A DNA stretch of 21,096 bases from JAYWAM01 sp043782425 (GCA_043782425.1 JAYWAM010000371.1:1-21096), one strand, 5' to 3'. Shown: positions 8,901 to 17,256, counted from the first letter of the stretch. Program-made: numbers and translations. Notes: generated by a model not told the origin, from the letters alone.

Positions 8901-9095
8901 CGGCCCAAGATGATGACTGTAGCGGTCATCATTGTCGGCTTGTTACCGATCATGTTCAGCCAGGGGGACGGTGCTGACATGATGAAACGCATCGCCGCGC
9001 CGTTAGTGGGTGGAATGCTAAGCGCGCCACTGCTTTCTCTTTTCCTTCTCCCTGTTCTTTATCTCGCCCTGCGCAATCGAGAACTACGCCAATAA
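5997..9095 (+). CDS. cusA: Cu(I)/Ag(I) efflux RND permease (CusA-like)
   Basis: The protein is about 1032 residues (E. coli CusA 1047), an inner-membrane, proton-driven trimeric pump that moves Cu(I)/Ag(I) out of the periplasm. The TTG start gives IARLIGWSLRHRSLVLL, the usual N-terminus of the family. Membrane-segment motif GAMVDAAVVMIEN places it in the Cu/Ag branch of heavy-metal RND pumps rather than the Co/Zn/Cd branch. The three methionines of the CusA metal site are all kept: LYMPTTVPG, PLSMLETT and RIDMLSTG. C-terminal segments FIALAGVAAEFGVVMLLYID and RPKMMTVAVIIVGLLPIM are typical. Twelve membrane helices and two large periplasmic loops are expected. It follows cusB with seven bases between stop and start and converges with the next gene 14 bases later. 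Residues before 5997 (from ATG 5913 or GTG 5973) are not conserved. Confidence 0.95.
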   Translation: MIARLIGWSLRHRSLVLLASIVITSGGIFSLSQVALDALPDLSEVQVIVKTPYPGQPPQVVEEQITYPLTTALLSVPGTRAVRGFSMFGESFIYIIFRDGADPYWARSRVLEYLSQAASRLPPGVTPTLGPDASSVGWVFQYALVDRSGKHDTFELRALQDFFLKYELQSVPGVAEVATVGGAAKQFQIELDPNRIAAYGLSFERVAEALRNANQSGGGSVVEMARSEYMVRAQGYVKSLADLRQVVVGQDAQGYPLRLAQVAQIQIGPEARRGATDFNGEGEATGGIIIMRYGHNALDTIAAVKSRLETLRAGLPTGVEVVVTYDRSSLIWRAILNLREKLVVECLAVALVCLLFLFHLRSALVAVVTLPLGILAAFWVMQLQGVNANIMSLGGIAIAIGAMVDAAVVMIENMHKHLERAAPNADYWEVVHTASIEVGPALFFSLLVIMVSFLPVFALTGQEGKLFTPLAYTKTYAMAAAAGLAVTLTPVLMGYFIRGRIRRETQNPLNRWLLALYQPALLWALAHRRETLLFAVLCLLSTAWPLANLGSEFMPPLNEGDILYMPTTVPGISIDEAANLLQITDRLIRTVPEVEQVFGKAGRAETATDPAPLSMLETTILLKPRAQWTHGVTIDDVIHKLDSAVQLPGLTNAWGFPIRTRIDMLSTGIRTVLGIKVTGPDLPGISSAAQDIEAALKNVPGTRAVFAERVASGRYIDIEIDRLQAARYGVNPGEVKKWVESAIGGETVTTVIDGRERYSINLRYPRAFRASLQAIAQARVVAPNGAHIPLGALAKLSVIDGPTEIKSENGRLIGYVFVDLVTRDIGGYVARANTAIAQQVKFAPGYALVWSGQFAELTRAKQKLMWVIPATLVLVLLLLYGYFRQFNKAVLILSVIPFALIGGIWLVYALGYQFSVAVAVGFIALAGVAAEFGVVMLLYIDQALAKQTAPLTSSVIRAAVIEGALTRIRPKMMTVAVIIVGLLPIMFSQGDGADMMKRIAAPLVGGMLSAPLLSLFLLPVLYLALRNRELRQ

Positions 9096-9109
9096 AACCC
9101 CGGCGCTGT

Positions 9110-10918
9110 TCAATACTTCGCAGGTCGCCGCTCGCACCAGCGTCGCCATACCTGCCGGAAAATCGCTTCAAGATTGTGCGTAAAGGCCACGCCATCGAGC
9201 AATGGCGAAGCGCGCAGCATGGTGCGCAGCGTATTGCGCAATGCCATCAATTCGCTGCGCCGCTCGCGCCATGAGAGCGCAATATCCAGGTAATGCTGCG
9301 GTGAGTGCGCCACCCAGTCTTGCAGGACGGCGGCAGTGAGCAGGCTGGCGCTTGAACGCGCAGCCGATATCTCACCTGGCCAGGTCACAACCGGCGCGCC
9401 CTGCCACAAAGCATCGAGTGTGGTGGTCGCGCCGCTAAAGCCCAGCGGATCGAGAGCAATATCAACTGTGCCGATGGCATGCCGATAGTCCAGCACACTC
9501 AGGCGCGGCAAAAAACTAATGCGTGGCGAACACGCGCCCATGAATTTAAGCACCCTGTTGCGCGCCGCCCCTTGCGGCACACCGGCCATGACAAGGCGCG
9601 CGCTGCCGTCACGCTCAAGCAGCGTCGCCCACAAGTGCAGAGTGTCGTCAGTGATCTTGCTGTAGTTGTTGAAAGAGCCGAAAGTGATGAAGCCATTTGC
9701 CTGCGCCGGTGAAGGCCCGACTGGCGGCGCAGTGGCGTCGGGTTCCCAACACCATTGCGTAGGCGCAATACGCAGCAGCGTCTCGCTATGCCACGCCTCC
9801 GCCTTCCCAGGCGGATCAGCCACCGCATCGCTGAGACGATAGTCCATGGCATCGAGCCCGGTGGTGCAAAGATAATCCAGCCAGGTGATCTGTAGCGGCG
9901 CGGGTTTGCGCGCAAATACCAGCAGGCGGTTTTTTCCGGTATGGCCTGCAATATCGACGAGGATGTCGATGCCGTCACTACGAATTTGCTGGGCGACCTG
10001 CGCATCGCTTAAGCCCGCCATGACGCGAACTTGCACTGTTTCACGTATGCGCACATCGGGTTCAGGTGGCTGCGGATTATTGAAGTAGCAGAATACTTCC
10101 ACCAGACGCGCATCATGCGCGCGTAAAACTGGGCGGATAAAGGCCGGCAAGGCTGAATGGCAATCGGGCGAAACGTAGCCGATACGCAAGCGCCGCTGCG
10201 GGTCAGGATTGTTGTCCACTGGCTGATAATCCCTTGACGCCGTTTCAAACCACGCACAAAAGCGCCGGTGCTCATCCAATATCATTTGCGCCGTATAGCC
10301 GGGCGCAACCTTGAGCGCGGCGAGTTTATTACTGAACGCTTCCTGGCAATAGGGATCGAGCGCAAGCGCGGCCTCGTAAGCGCCCAGAGCTGCAACAATT
10401 CTGCCCTGCTCCTTGTACAGATTGCCGAGATTGACATGCGCTGCGACGCCATCAGCAGAAAGCGTCAGCGCATTTTCCAAGGACTCTACGGCAGCATCGA
10501 TTTCACCCAATGCCTGTAGGGCTTCGCCCATATTGTTCCAGGCGCTATACAGATCTTCGCGCAGCGCGATGGCGCTGCGATATGCGGCCACCGCTTCGTC
10601 AAAGCGCCGCAGCGCCTTGAGCACATTGCCGCGATTAACATGGGCCGCAGCAAGCTCCGGCTTAATACTCAGGACGCGATCAAACAGTTGCAACGCATCG
10701 CTATGGTGTCCGGTGCGCAGCGCAATCACCCCCAGGCCATGCAGGGCTTCGGGTTGTGCGGGAAACTGGTTTAAAACAGACCTGAAGCCATGCTCAGCTT
10801 CGCGCAGGCGCCCGCCACTCAGTTGCGTAGCGCAGTCACGCAAAATTCCGGCAATTCCACCATCTTGCCGGAGGCTGCCGCTCGCATTTACAAATGATCC
10901 TGGGAAATTAGCCGCCAA
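9110..10918 (-). CDS. TPR-repeat protein with SPINDLY / O-GlcNAc-transferase-like domain
   Basis: The protein is 602 residues from TTG 10918, chosen because GGAGG lies five bases upstream; a longer frame to 11086 would run over most of the end of the preceding gene and is not conserved. Residues about 20-215 hold five or six tetratricopeptide repeats (EALHGLGVIALRTGHHSDAL; AAHVNRGNVLKALRRFDEAV; SAWNNMGEALQALGEIDAAV; AAHVNLGNLYKEQGRIVAAL). The C-terminal half matches the glycosyltransferase-41 domain: RLRIGYVSPD, GIDILVDIAGHTGKNRLLVFARKPAPLQ, ITFGSFNNYSKITDDTLHLWATLL, DPLGFSGATTTLDALWQGAPVVTWPG. The family transfers sugars to Ser/Thr of cytoplasmic proteins. Odd points: the segment where a catalytic His is expected reads DCHSALPAF instead of DFRxHxVxxF, and GYPGTTG reads DYLCTTG. 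Activity and acceptor are therefore uncertain. Confidence 0.85.
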   Translation of the reverse strand: MAANFPGSFVNASGSLRQDGGIAGILRDCATQLSGGRLREAEHGFRSVLNQFPAQPEALHGLGVIALRTGHHSDALQLFDRVLSIKPELAAAHVNRGNVLKALRRFDEAVAAYRSAIALREDLYSAWNNMGEALQALGEIDAAVESLENALTLSADGVAAHVNLGNLYKEQGRIVAALGAYEAALALDPYCQEAFSNKLAALKVAPGYTAQMILDEHRRFCAWFETASRDYQPVDNNPDPQRRLRIGYVSPDCHSALPAFIRPVLRAHDARLVEVFCYFNNPQPPEPDVRIRETVQVRVMAGLSDAQVAQQIRSDGIDILVDIAGHTGKNRLLVFARKPAPLQITWLDYLCTTGLDAMDYRLSDAVADPPGKAEAWHSETLLRIAPTQWCWEPDATAPPVGPSPAQANGFITFGSFNNYSKITDDTLHLWATLLERDGSARLVMAGVPQGAARNRVLKFMGACSPRISFLPRLSVLDYRHAIGTVDIALDPLGFSGATTTLDALWQGAPVVTWPGEISAARSSASLLTAAVLQDWVAHSPQHYLDIALSWRERRSELMALRNTLRTMLRASPLLDGVAFTHNLEAIFRQVWRRWCERRPAKY

Positions 10919-11402
10919 CCTTACCTCCCGCCGCCTGAATGCGCTGTACAACAAAGGCGCGCATTTCCGGCGACATACACGCAAGCGGCAAGGTGCTAAA
11001 TTGCGCCTTGGAGAATAGAAGAAGCCAAACGTCAGAAAACTGCCAAAGCTCTTTGACGGCAGACCATTGCAGTGTTGTTGTTCCAATACCAGAACTCATG
11101 GTGAAACAAGACTCCTCGGCACGGATCGTGGCTTGAGGCTTGCCCATTTCGCGAAATTTGCGTAGTGAGTTGCGGTAATGAACGAAAAAGAGCAGTGCGG
11201 GAAACGCTACGCCCATGACCAACACGGCGCCAATCACACCAAGCAGCCAGGAGGCCGTGCCTAGCGCAACAAGCACGCTAAAACCGAGTGCAGCGACAAT
11301 AAGCGCGATGATATAGCCGACTCCAACCGAGCGACGCCAAAACGCAAACACCGCCTGGCGTAGAAGCGGCTCGCTATAGATGAGTGTGGCCTCGTGTGTC
11401 AT
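10908..11402 (-). CDS. YcxB-like membrane protein
   Basis: From ATG 11402 the protein has 164 residues. Two adjacent hydrophobic helices (about 25-45 and 48-72: YIIALIVAALGFSVLVALG, LLGVIGAVLVMGVAFPALLFF) are followed by a soluble C-terminal domain with the YcxB pattern: TIRAEESCFTMSSGIGTTTLQWSAVKELWQFSDVWLLLFSKAQFSTLP in short. Function of the family is not established. ATG codons at 11453 and 11423 are alternatives; MTHEATLIYSEPLLRQA is preferred because the homologous region of such proteins begins near LxYTEPLLRQA. No good ribosome site distinguishes them. It follows the OmpA-like gene by at most about 60 bases and overlaps the TPR/SPINDLY gene, so an operon is likely. Confidence 0.7.
   Translation of the reverse strand: MTHEATLIYSEPLLRQAVFAFWRRSVGVGYIIALIVAALGFSVLVALGTASWLLGVIGAVLVMGVAFPALLFFVHYRNSLRKFREMGKPQATIRAEESCFTMSSGIGTTTLQWSAVKELWQFSDVWLLLFSKAQFSTLPLACMSPEMRAFVVQRIQAAGGKVGG
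10924..10928 (-). promoter_or_regulatory. Ribosome binding site GGAGG for the TPR/SPINDLY gene
   Basis: On the minus strand GGAGG is followed by TAAGG and then TTG at 10918. The site lies within the last codons of the upstream YcxB-like gene, whose stop (10910-10908) is after the TTG, so the two frames overlap by 11 bases and are likely translationally coupled. Confidence 0.65.
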
Positions 11403-11459
11403 GGGGTCTTGAACGCAGGGCATAGCAAATAGTGGCCTCGACGGTTTGCGCATCTAATG

Positions 11460-12491
11460 CTATTGCGTCACTAATTCGACTCTGCGGTTCTTAGTCCGCC
11501 CAGGCTCGCTTACGTTTGAAGCAACCGGGGAGAAATTTGCAATCCCGCGCGCGTACAAACGTTTCACGTCTATTTTGTACGTGCTGACCAAAGCAGCAGT
11601 AACGGCTTCTGCGCGCTTCTGCGAAAGCGCGAGATTGGCGTCAAGAACGCCCTGATTATCGGTATGGCCGATCACAAAAAACTTAGTGGTTTTATCCTGA
11701 GACAAATACTTTGCCATCTCGTCGAGTTGAGCCTTTGATTCAGATTTAATCTCAGCTTTGCCTGTGTCAAAATACACGCCGTAGATTGCAATCTTACCCT
11801 CTGTGCTCAAGCCTTTCCCCAGCGCATCAGCATTAATGGTCACGTTGCCCGCCTGCATCGCACCCGACTCAATTACCTGTAGAAAATAGGGGCCCCCTAC
11901 CCCGCTGTCTTTCTGTGTACTGGACGGGCTCTTGACGGTCAAAACCACGGTTACATCGCCTTCTACACGCGCCAATCTGGCAACCAAGAATCGTGGTGGG
12001 TAGTTGTCATTGCTATCCATTCGCGAGATGGGCGAGTAAGCACCCTCAAACGATCTTGAGTCTCCCGACCAGCGCGAGGCATGTTCTGCTAGCCCCTGGC
12101 GCTGACACTGCTCGGCGTCCTCACAGGCCAGAATAATTTTGAAGCGACTGGCTTGCAATGCCTGCTTAAAATTGCGATATACCTCCAGATCGCCGCGATT
12201 TGGTGGCGCGACATAGCTGTAGTTGAACACCTTGCCTTCAACAATCTGGTTCTTCCCTGGCGCAATCGGCACCTCAACTTGCTCGAAATTGATCACGCCA
12301 AAATTCTCGAGAATAGATCCCTTGAATCGACTCACCATCGGATGATCCTTAGCACCAGGTTTCTCTTTGTAAACGTAAGCGGCATGGGCAAAAGGCGGCA
12401 GGAAACACAGCAAGGCAATCACGCAGAAGCTAGCGTACTGGTAAAGGTAAGGCGCGCGTATATTGGGGTGAAATCTAAACACTTTCGACAT
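11460..12491 (-). CDS. OmpA-family protein with DUF4892-like N-terminal region
   Basis: The protein is 343 residues. It starts at ATG 12491 after AGGAGT about six bases upstream. A long n-region and hydrophobic segment (FCVIALLCFLPPFAHA) form a signal peptide ending near residue 37. Residues about 45-215 resemble DUF4892 (KDHPMVSRFKGSILENFG; NYSYVAPPNRGDLEVYRNFKQALQASRFKII). Residues about 233-343 are an OmpA-like peptidoglycan-binding domain: VYFDTGKAEIKSESKAQLDE, VIGHTDNQGVLDANLALSQKRAEAV, GRTKNRRVELV, with the Asp and Arg that hold diaminopimelate. There is no lipobox, so it is probably a soluble periplasmic or outer-membrane-associated protein that tethers to the wall. It precedes the YcxB-like gene. 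Confidence 0.85.
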   Translation of the reverse strand: MSKVFRFHPNIRAPYLYQYASFCVIALLCFLPPFAHAAYVYKEKPGAKDHPMVSRFKGSILENFGVINFEQVEVPIAPGKNQIVEGKVFNYSYVAPPNRGDLEVYRNFKQALQASRFKIILACEDAEQCQRQGLAEHASRWSGDSRSFEGAYSPISRMDSNDNYPPRFLVARLARVEGDVTVVLTVKSPSSTQKDSGVGGPYFLQVIESGAMQAGNVTINADALGKGLSTEGKIAIYGVYFDTGKAEIKSESKAQLDEMAKYLSQDKTTKFFVIGHTDNQGVLDANLALSQKRAEAVTAALVSTYKIDVKRLYARGIANFSPVASNVSEPGRTKNRRVELVTQ

Positions 12492-12579
12492 ATGAAACTC
12501 CTGTGATTAAAATTGTATGGCTCCGGCTACGAGAGGTAAAACGAAAGGTCTAGAAACGCACCTCACGCTAACGACCAGA

Positions 12580-12858
12580 TTAGAGCGCCTTGTCATCAAC
12601 CAACTCCATTTCGTTCGACTCGAGCGCGATTGAATGAGAGTGGCACGTTCCTTCTTTCTCATTGGGCCATGACTTGCAAACCCAGGGTTGACCGTACTCG
12701 TCGATTTCCTCGACTTCAAAAATCATTCCAATCATTGAACGAACATCTTCAAGTTCGTCAGCGGGTAGCGACTCAAGGAAGCGATCTGATAGCTCAAGCA
12801 GCCGGACTCGTGCGCCTATAGCAACAGGGCGACCCTGTTTATCTTTTGGCTGATGCAT
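12580..12858 (-). CDS. Small conserved hypothetical protein
   Basis: The protein is 92 residues from ATG 12858 (a TTG at 12876 would add six residues). It is acidic, without signal peptide or membrane segment, and so cytoplasmic. Recognisable features are a beta-rich start (GRPVAIGARVRLLEL), an acidic stretch (LESLPADELEDVRSMIGMIFEVEEIDEYG), and QPWVCKSWPNEKEGTCHSHSIALESNEMELV at the end, with two Cys and two His that could bind a metal. The pattern of a short beta-barrel with an ElDExG-like turn is familiar from hypothetical proteins of proteobacteria, but no function is known to me. It lies between the DUF3999 gene and the OmpA-like gene, same strand, with 88 bases before the latter in which I see nothing. 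Confidence 0.65.
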   Translation of the reverse strand: MHQPKDKQGRPVAIGARVRLLELSDRFLESLPADELEDVRSMIGMIFEVEEIDEYGQPWVCKSWPNEKEGTCHSHSIALESNEMELVDDKAL

Positions 12859-12900
12859 AACGGTCAAATTTCTCAATTATTAGATTCTTAAAATAGCAAA

Positions 12901-12916
12901 TATTCGTCGTCCCAGC
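12901..12916. repeat. Partial copy of the CGTCGTCCCAGC repeat
   Basis: The 16 bases TATTCGTCGTCCCAGC are identical to 17252-17267, the outer edge of the full inverted repeat upstream of the DUF2339 gene. The copy here stops after CCCAGC and has no second arm. It sits six bases beyond the stop codon of the DUF3999 gene. It may be a remnant of the same dispersed palindrome. Confidence 0.6.
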
Positions 12917-12921
12917 ACTTT

Positions 12922-14370
12922 TCATTCCTGCGCATTGCGCGCCTTTTCCGCGCCATCTGGCGATGCATTCATTTGCCGCGTCAGCCGCCACGCCATCCAC
13001 GCCAGCAGCGCCACGCCAAACAGCAGTACGGCCCACAGCGTGACGTGCTTCCAATCTGCTTCGCGCACCCAGTCAAAAGACAGCGCGTCGCTCTCTCCGC
13101 CTGCCGCCGTTGCGCTTAACGGTTCCATCTGCGCCAGCGGCAGCGCATATTCTTCATAAGACTTATATCCGGGCAGCAGATTGGACACAGCAAAATCGGC
13201 GGGTTGCGCGCCCGTTTTGCCATAGGCGAGCGAGTAAGGCCCTTCGCCGCGAGCGACAAAAATAATCTGGCGCGGCATCCAGCCAGCTTCAAGTTGCGGC
13301 ATGCCGGAACCCAGCCCGCCGCCTTTTTGATCGACGCGCATCATCCAATAGCGCTCAGTGCGCGGCGCAATGAACAGCGCAGGCGACACCACCTCGACAC
13401 CCTCGCGCGTGAGGCGGTAGACGGTGGCGCTGGTGACCGGACGCCATTCTGCTTTGGGTGTATCGCGGCTGAAAATGCGCAGCGGCGCTACGGTGTTTTG
13501 CTGCGGCAGCGTGAGCTGCAAACGCTCGACGGGGGGCCGCGCGCCCAGATCAAAAACGTAGTCTCCGGCGCGCTCGCCCGCCTGCGCATCGACTTTTAAC
13601 ACACCAAAGCCCGGCTGCACTTGCGCCTCGGGAATTTCCGCCAGTAATGATTTCAGTTCAAAAGCATCGCGATCCCAGGTAAGGCGCAGATACTTCCTTT
13701 TGACGGGGGCGAATTCGACGCGCTTTTGCACCAGGCGTTCGCCGCCGAATTCCAGATTCAGCAGCGGTGCGCCCGCTGTCAGGGTTTGCCAGGACTTGAG
13801 ATCATCGCTGGCCTCGACATGCAGCTTGGCGATCTGTCCTGCGCGCGCCTCCCAATCAAGTTGCAGGGCGCGCAACGGCTCCTTGTTACGGCTGGCATCG
13901 ACGAGATAGGCTTGAATTTTTTGCTGCGGCGCTTCGCTGCTTACCTTCCCTCCTCTGGATCTGAGAGAAATCAGCGTGCCGTCAGCCTGTTGCTTGATTT
14001 GCAGATCGATATTGGGGATGGAGGTTGAAACCGAGTTCGCGCCTTGCACCACGCCTTGCTGATAAAGCGGAAAAAACGGCAGCGTGATGGGCGCGGGCTG
14101 CTGCACTTCGCGCCGCGCATCTCCGGCGAAGGCAAACGGCACTTTTTCGCCGCGCGCGTTGAACACGCGCACATCACCCAGATCGGCGCGCGCCGCGCCC
14201 TGATAGACAGCGAGCGGCACTTCCACGCGATGCAGACCTTCGGCATTGTGCGTGCGCAGCGCTATTACATGGCGAAAATCGCCGGGGCTTTCGGCCCCGG
14301 TCGCCAACGATGATGCGAACGAAAACGCAAGCAACATCCAGCCGGATAACAGTACACAGATATTTTTCAT
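12922..14370 (-). CDS. DUF3999 envelope protein
   Basis: The protein is 482 residues. A signal peptide (MKNICVLLSGWMLLAFSFASSLATGAES) ends near residue 26. A long, beta-rich periplasmic region (about 30-435) follows, with repeated galactose-binding-like patterns (LHVEASDDLKSWQTL, KRKYLRLTWDRD). A C-terminal membrane helix (HVTLWAVLLFGVALLAWMAWRL, about 440-462) and a short basic tail close the protein. This is the DUF3999 family, typically encoded next to a DUF2339 membrane protein, as here. The ribosome site AAAGGAA lies in the last codons of the DUF2339 gene, whose stop is five bases before this ATG, so the two are co-translated. The role is unknown; envelope carbohydrate binding or assembly is a guess. 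Confidence 0.85.
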   Translation of the reverse strand: MKNICVLLSGWMLLAFSFASSLATGAESPGDFRHVIALRTHNAEGLHRVEVPLAVYQGAARADLGDVRVFNARGEKVPFAFAGDARREVQQPAPITLPFFPLYQQGVVQGANSVSTSIPNIDLQIKQQADGTLISLRSRGGKVSSEAPQQKIQAYLVDASRNKEPLRALQLDWEARAGQIAKLHVEASDDLKSWQTLTAGAPLLNLEFGGERLVQKRVEFAPVKRKYLRLTWDRDAFELKSLLAEIPEAQVQPGFGVLKVDAQAGERAGDYVFDLGARPPVERLQLTLPQQNTVAPLRIFSRDTPKAEWRPVTSATVYRLTREGVEVVSPALFIAPRTERYWMMRVDQKGGGLGSGMPQLEAGWMPRQIIFVARGEGPYSLAYGKTGAQPADFAVSNLLPGYKSYEEYALPLAQMEPLSATAAGGESDALSFDWVREADWKHVTLWAVLLFGVALLAWMAWRLTRQMNASPDGAEKARNAQE

Positions 14371-14375
14371 GACGT

Positions 14376-17162
14376 CTATTCCTTTTCAGCAGCAGGCGGC
14401 AGCGGAGAGAAATAGCCGATCACCAGCATCAATACCCCGACACCGATGAACGACACGATGCGCTCAATGCCCGCCATATGTGATAAATCCACCAGAAACA
14501 GTTTGCCCACCACCACCGCCATCAGCGCCGCGCCGACCATCCACACGTTGCGCCAGCGCTTGCGCGTCGCAGTAAACATCAGTGCTAACGCCAGCAACGT
14601 CCAGAAAATCGACAGTGCAGTCTGCACCAGTACCGAGCGCGACAGCGTATCAATGCGGTAGGGCACGTCGGCCCAGTGGTGAATCGAGCGCAGCAAAATA
14701 GCATTGAGCCACACGAACAATGCCGCGCCGCCTGCGGCATAAAGCAGCGTGCGATCCAGCGGCAGGTTGATTTCACTGTCATCGCGGCTCACATGCAGCA
14801 CCCATTTCATCACCGCCAGCAGTATGAACATATGGGCGAGATCGATGGCATTGAGCAGGGGCAGATAAGGCAAAGGCAGACTCGCGCCGTCGTGCGTCAC
14901 ATTGGCATAAAACGTCCAGAGCCACAGCGCGATAACGATGGGAATGGCGCCGCCCGCAAGATACGATTGCGCATAGCTTGCCACCGGCCAGCGCTGTGAA
15001 AAGCGCGCGCTCGATACGGCGATCAACAGCAAGCCGGGAATCAATATCACCGACGCTACCGACCAAGCGCTGCGCCGCAAATCATAATCGCCCGTCAGCC
15101 AGTGCATTTCCCACGCGCCCAGCGCGGCGAGAAACACCAGGCTCGCTGCGTGAATCACACCAAAAAGCGCGTGAGTTTGTTGTGCTTCATCCTGCGGCTG
15201 ATGTTTGTAAAGCAGCGCGAAATGTGCCGCCAAGGCGCAGGGCCACACCAGCCAGCCAAAATTGGCAAACGGGTGACCGTGATCCGCAGCGCCGATAAAC
15301 GCTAATAGCGCTAACACCGGCAGAAACGCCCACACCGGCCACTCGGCCTCACGCCACCCGCGGTGACGCTTCAACCAACCGAACAGCAGCACCGTGGCGG
15401 TGAAAAACACCAGCGCAACATTGACGCGAAACTCACTCATGATGAAGCGGTCGATTTCACGCAGACCGGCAAACAGCCACCATGCCAGGCCCCACAAAAA
15501 AAACAGCAGCGCGATGGCAGTCTCGAATTTGCTGAGAGTTTGCACATCGCGCGACAGCATGCGGTTAGTGAACAACCCCGCTCCCGCCATCAGCACCGCG
15601 CCGATGAAAATGCTGTTCACAATGGCGTAAGGCGCTGCTGCGATGTCGTAACCGCGGACGAAGGCGAACCCTGCAATCAACTGTAGCAACAGGCCGAAGA
15701 GCCGCGCCAACAGGCGATTCTGGCGCACCCCGGCCCACAAAACTGCGGCCCCTTCAAGCGCCCAGAAGGCCGAAGTCCAGCGATCATCGAGCGCCAGCGG
15801 AATGGCCAGCGTCGCAAAAATAACGCCGAGCGCGAGGAAACTTTCGACCAGCAAACGCAGATTGTCGCGCTGGCGCGTGTACAGGATTTGCGCCAGCAAC
15901 AGGTAGAACGCCGCCAGCACCAGGCTGCTGATCGCCAGGCTGTTCTCGAAGCCCTTGACCAACGCGGCCTGCAAGCCAAAGCCGACTAACGGCGTGCCGA
16001 AAATCAGCGTGCCATCGACATAATGTTTGAGCCGCGGCGCCTGGCGATAGGCGTAAAGCACGGCGATAGCGACATAGAACAGGAAGAACAGAATGAGGAA
16101 CGGCTCGGTGCTGTCAAACAAAGCAGGGCGGTAATATTTTTCTCCCCACAACAGCCCGATGGCGAAGGTGAAAACAAAGCCCACAACATTGAGCACACGC
16201 CACGCCTTGTACCATGCAGTAGCGAAAATACCGGCATTCAACACCGCGTAATAGCTGAACAGCATGACGTGGTTGCCGCTGCCGGTGGAAGTCAGAATAG
16301 GCGCGAGAAATCCGCCTGCCGCGCCCACTACCGCGAGCGCCATAGCGTCCTGCTTGATCGCCAGAATGGCAGACAATATTGCAATCGCCACCAGCAGCGC
16401 GAATGCGAGACTAGCCGGCAATAAATGCCAGAGGCGAAGAGCGCCAAAAATAGTGAGGTAAAGAATGCCGACCGCGCCGCCTTGCAATGTCAGGCCGAAT
16501 CCGGCATTTTTTTCACGCACGCGCCAGCCGATGAATAACATCACAATCGCACCGAGCGCTGCCGCCGCGAGCCTCAGCGGCAGTGGGAATAGGGCATGGT
16601 CGGCGGCGTACTTAACCAGGAAGCTCATGCCCAAAAACAGAATGACAACGCCGACGCGAACTATGGTGTTGCCGCCAGTGAACCACGTCACGATGGGGTT
16701 GGGTTTGGCGGGCGCAGGAGGTGGCGGCGGTGGGCGTGACACGGCGAGCTTGGGCTGCACCTTTGCTTGCGCTGGCGTTGCATCGACAGGTGTAGGAGAC
16801 GGCGCGGCTATAGCCTCATCGGCTGCGCTCATCTGCACGCGCAGCAACTCGGCGGGCGCAGGCGCAGATTGAATACTGTCCGGCTGCTTGGTCTGTAGCG
16901 CCGCGCTCGGGCTTGAGGCGCTTGCCGTCGCAGTAGTCGCCGCGCCCTGACGCTCAACCGCACTTAAGCGCTTTTCCATGATGCTCAGGCGCTGCTCAAT
17001 CAGGCTCAAGCGATCTGATTGGGCGGGCGTTTTTGCAGCATTCTTCTTTGGGCCGAAAATTATCGCGGTGATACAGCCGATAACTGCCCCGGCGATAGCG
17101 CCCTCAAAACCCCACACCACGGCGCCAAAAAATAATCCCACTATCAGTCCGATGAACCACAT
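14376..17162 (-). CDS. DUF2339 polytopic membrane protein
   Basis: The protein is 928 residues. The order is an N-terminal glycine-rich membrane segment (1-35, MWFIGLIVGLFFGAVVWGF), a short coiled coil (about 48-75, SLIEQRLSIMEKRLSAVE), an Ala/Pro-rich linker ending in six prolines (about 145), and then more than twenty hydrophobic helices to the end. The signature of DUF2339 is present right after the linker: WFTGGNTIVRVGVVILFLGMSFLVKYAAD. GGGAG-like signal GGGAG occurs six bases before the ATG. Distant likeness to multi-spanning glycosyltransferases has been discussed for such proteins, but no catalytic motif is visible. It forms a tight operon with the DUF3999 gene, which suggests a joint envelope function, undefined. 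Confidence 0.88.
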   Translation of the reverse strand: MWFIGLIVGLFFGAVVWGFEGAIAGAVIGCITAIIFGPKKNAAKTPAQSDRLSLIEQRLSIMEKRLSAVERQGAATTATASASSPSAALQTKQPDSIQSAPAPAELLRVQMSAADEAIAAPSPTPVDATPAQAKVQPKLAVSRPPPPPPAPAKPNPIVTWFTGGNTIVRVGVVILFLGMSFLVKYAADHALFPLPLRLAAAALGAIVMLFIGWRVREKNAGFGLTLQGGAVGILYLTIFGALRLWHLLPASLAFALLVAIAILSAILAIKQDAMALAVVGAAGGFLAPILTSTGSGNHVMLFSYYAVLNAGIFATAWYKAWRVLNVVGFVFTFAIGLLWGEKYYRPALFDSTEPFLILFFLFYVAIAVLYAYRQAPRLKHYVDGTLIFGTPLVGFGLQAALVKGFENSLAISSLVLAAFYLLLAQILYTRQRDNLRLLVESFLALGVIFATLAIPLALDDRWTSAFWALEGAAVLWAGVRQNRLLARLFGLLLQLIAGFAFVRGYDIAAAPYAIVNSIFIGAVLMAGAGLFTNRMLSRDVQTLSKFETAIALLFFLWGLAWWLFAGLREIDRFIMSEFRVNVALVFFTATVLLFGWLKRHRGWREAEWPVWAFLPVLALLAFIGAADHGHPFANFGWLVWPCALAAHFALLYKHQPQDEAQQTHALFGVIHAASLVFLAALGAWEMHWLTGDYDLRRSAWSVASVILIPGLLLIAVSSARFSQRWPVASYAQSYLAGGAIPIVIALWLWTFYANVTHDGASLPLPYLPLLNAIDLAHMFILLAVMKWVLHVSRDDSEINLPLDRTLLYAAGGAALFVWLNAILLRSIHHWADVPYRIDTLSRSVLVQTALSIFWTLLALALMFTATRKRWRNVWMVGAALMAVVVGKLFLVDLSHMAGIERIVSFIGVGVLMLVIGYFSPLPPAAEKE

Positions 17163-17256
17163 TTTCAGCTCCCTTTTGGTTAGCTTTCTGTTGCCAATTC
17201 GGTTTTCAACCTCTTAACGGCCCTTTAGTGGAAATTCCCCGAACTCGTAACTATTC

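Noticed and set aside
10413..11018. Open frame of 201 codons on the plus strand
   Set aside because: It runs antisense to TPR coding sequence, with Ser/Arg-rich low-complexity composition typical of a shadow frame.
10919..11086. Longer N-terminus of the TPR/SPINDLY protein to 11086
   Set aside because: It would overlap the YcxB-like gene by about 180 bases with Arg/Cys-rich unconserved sequence; TTG 10918 has GGAGG in the right place.
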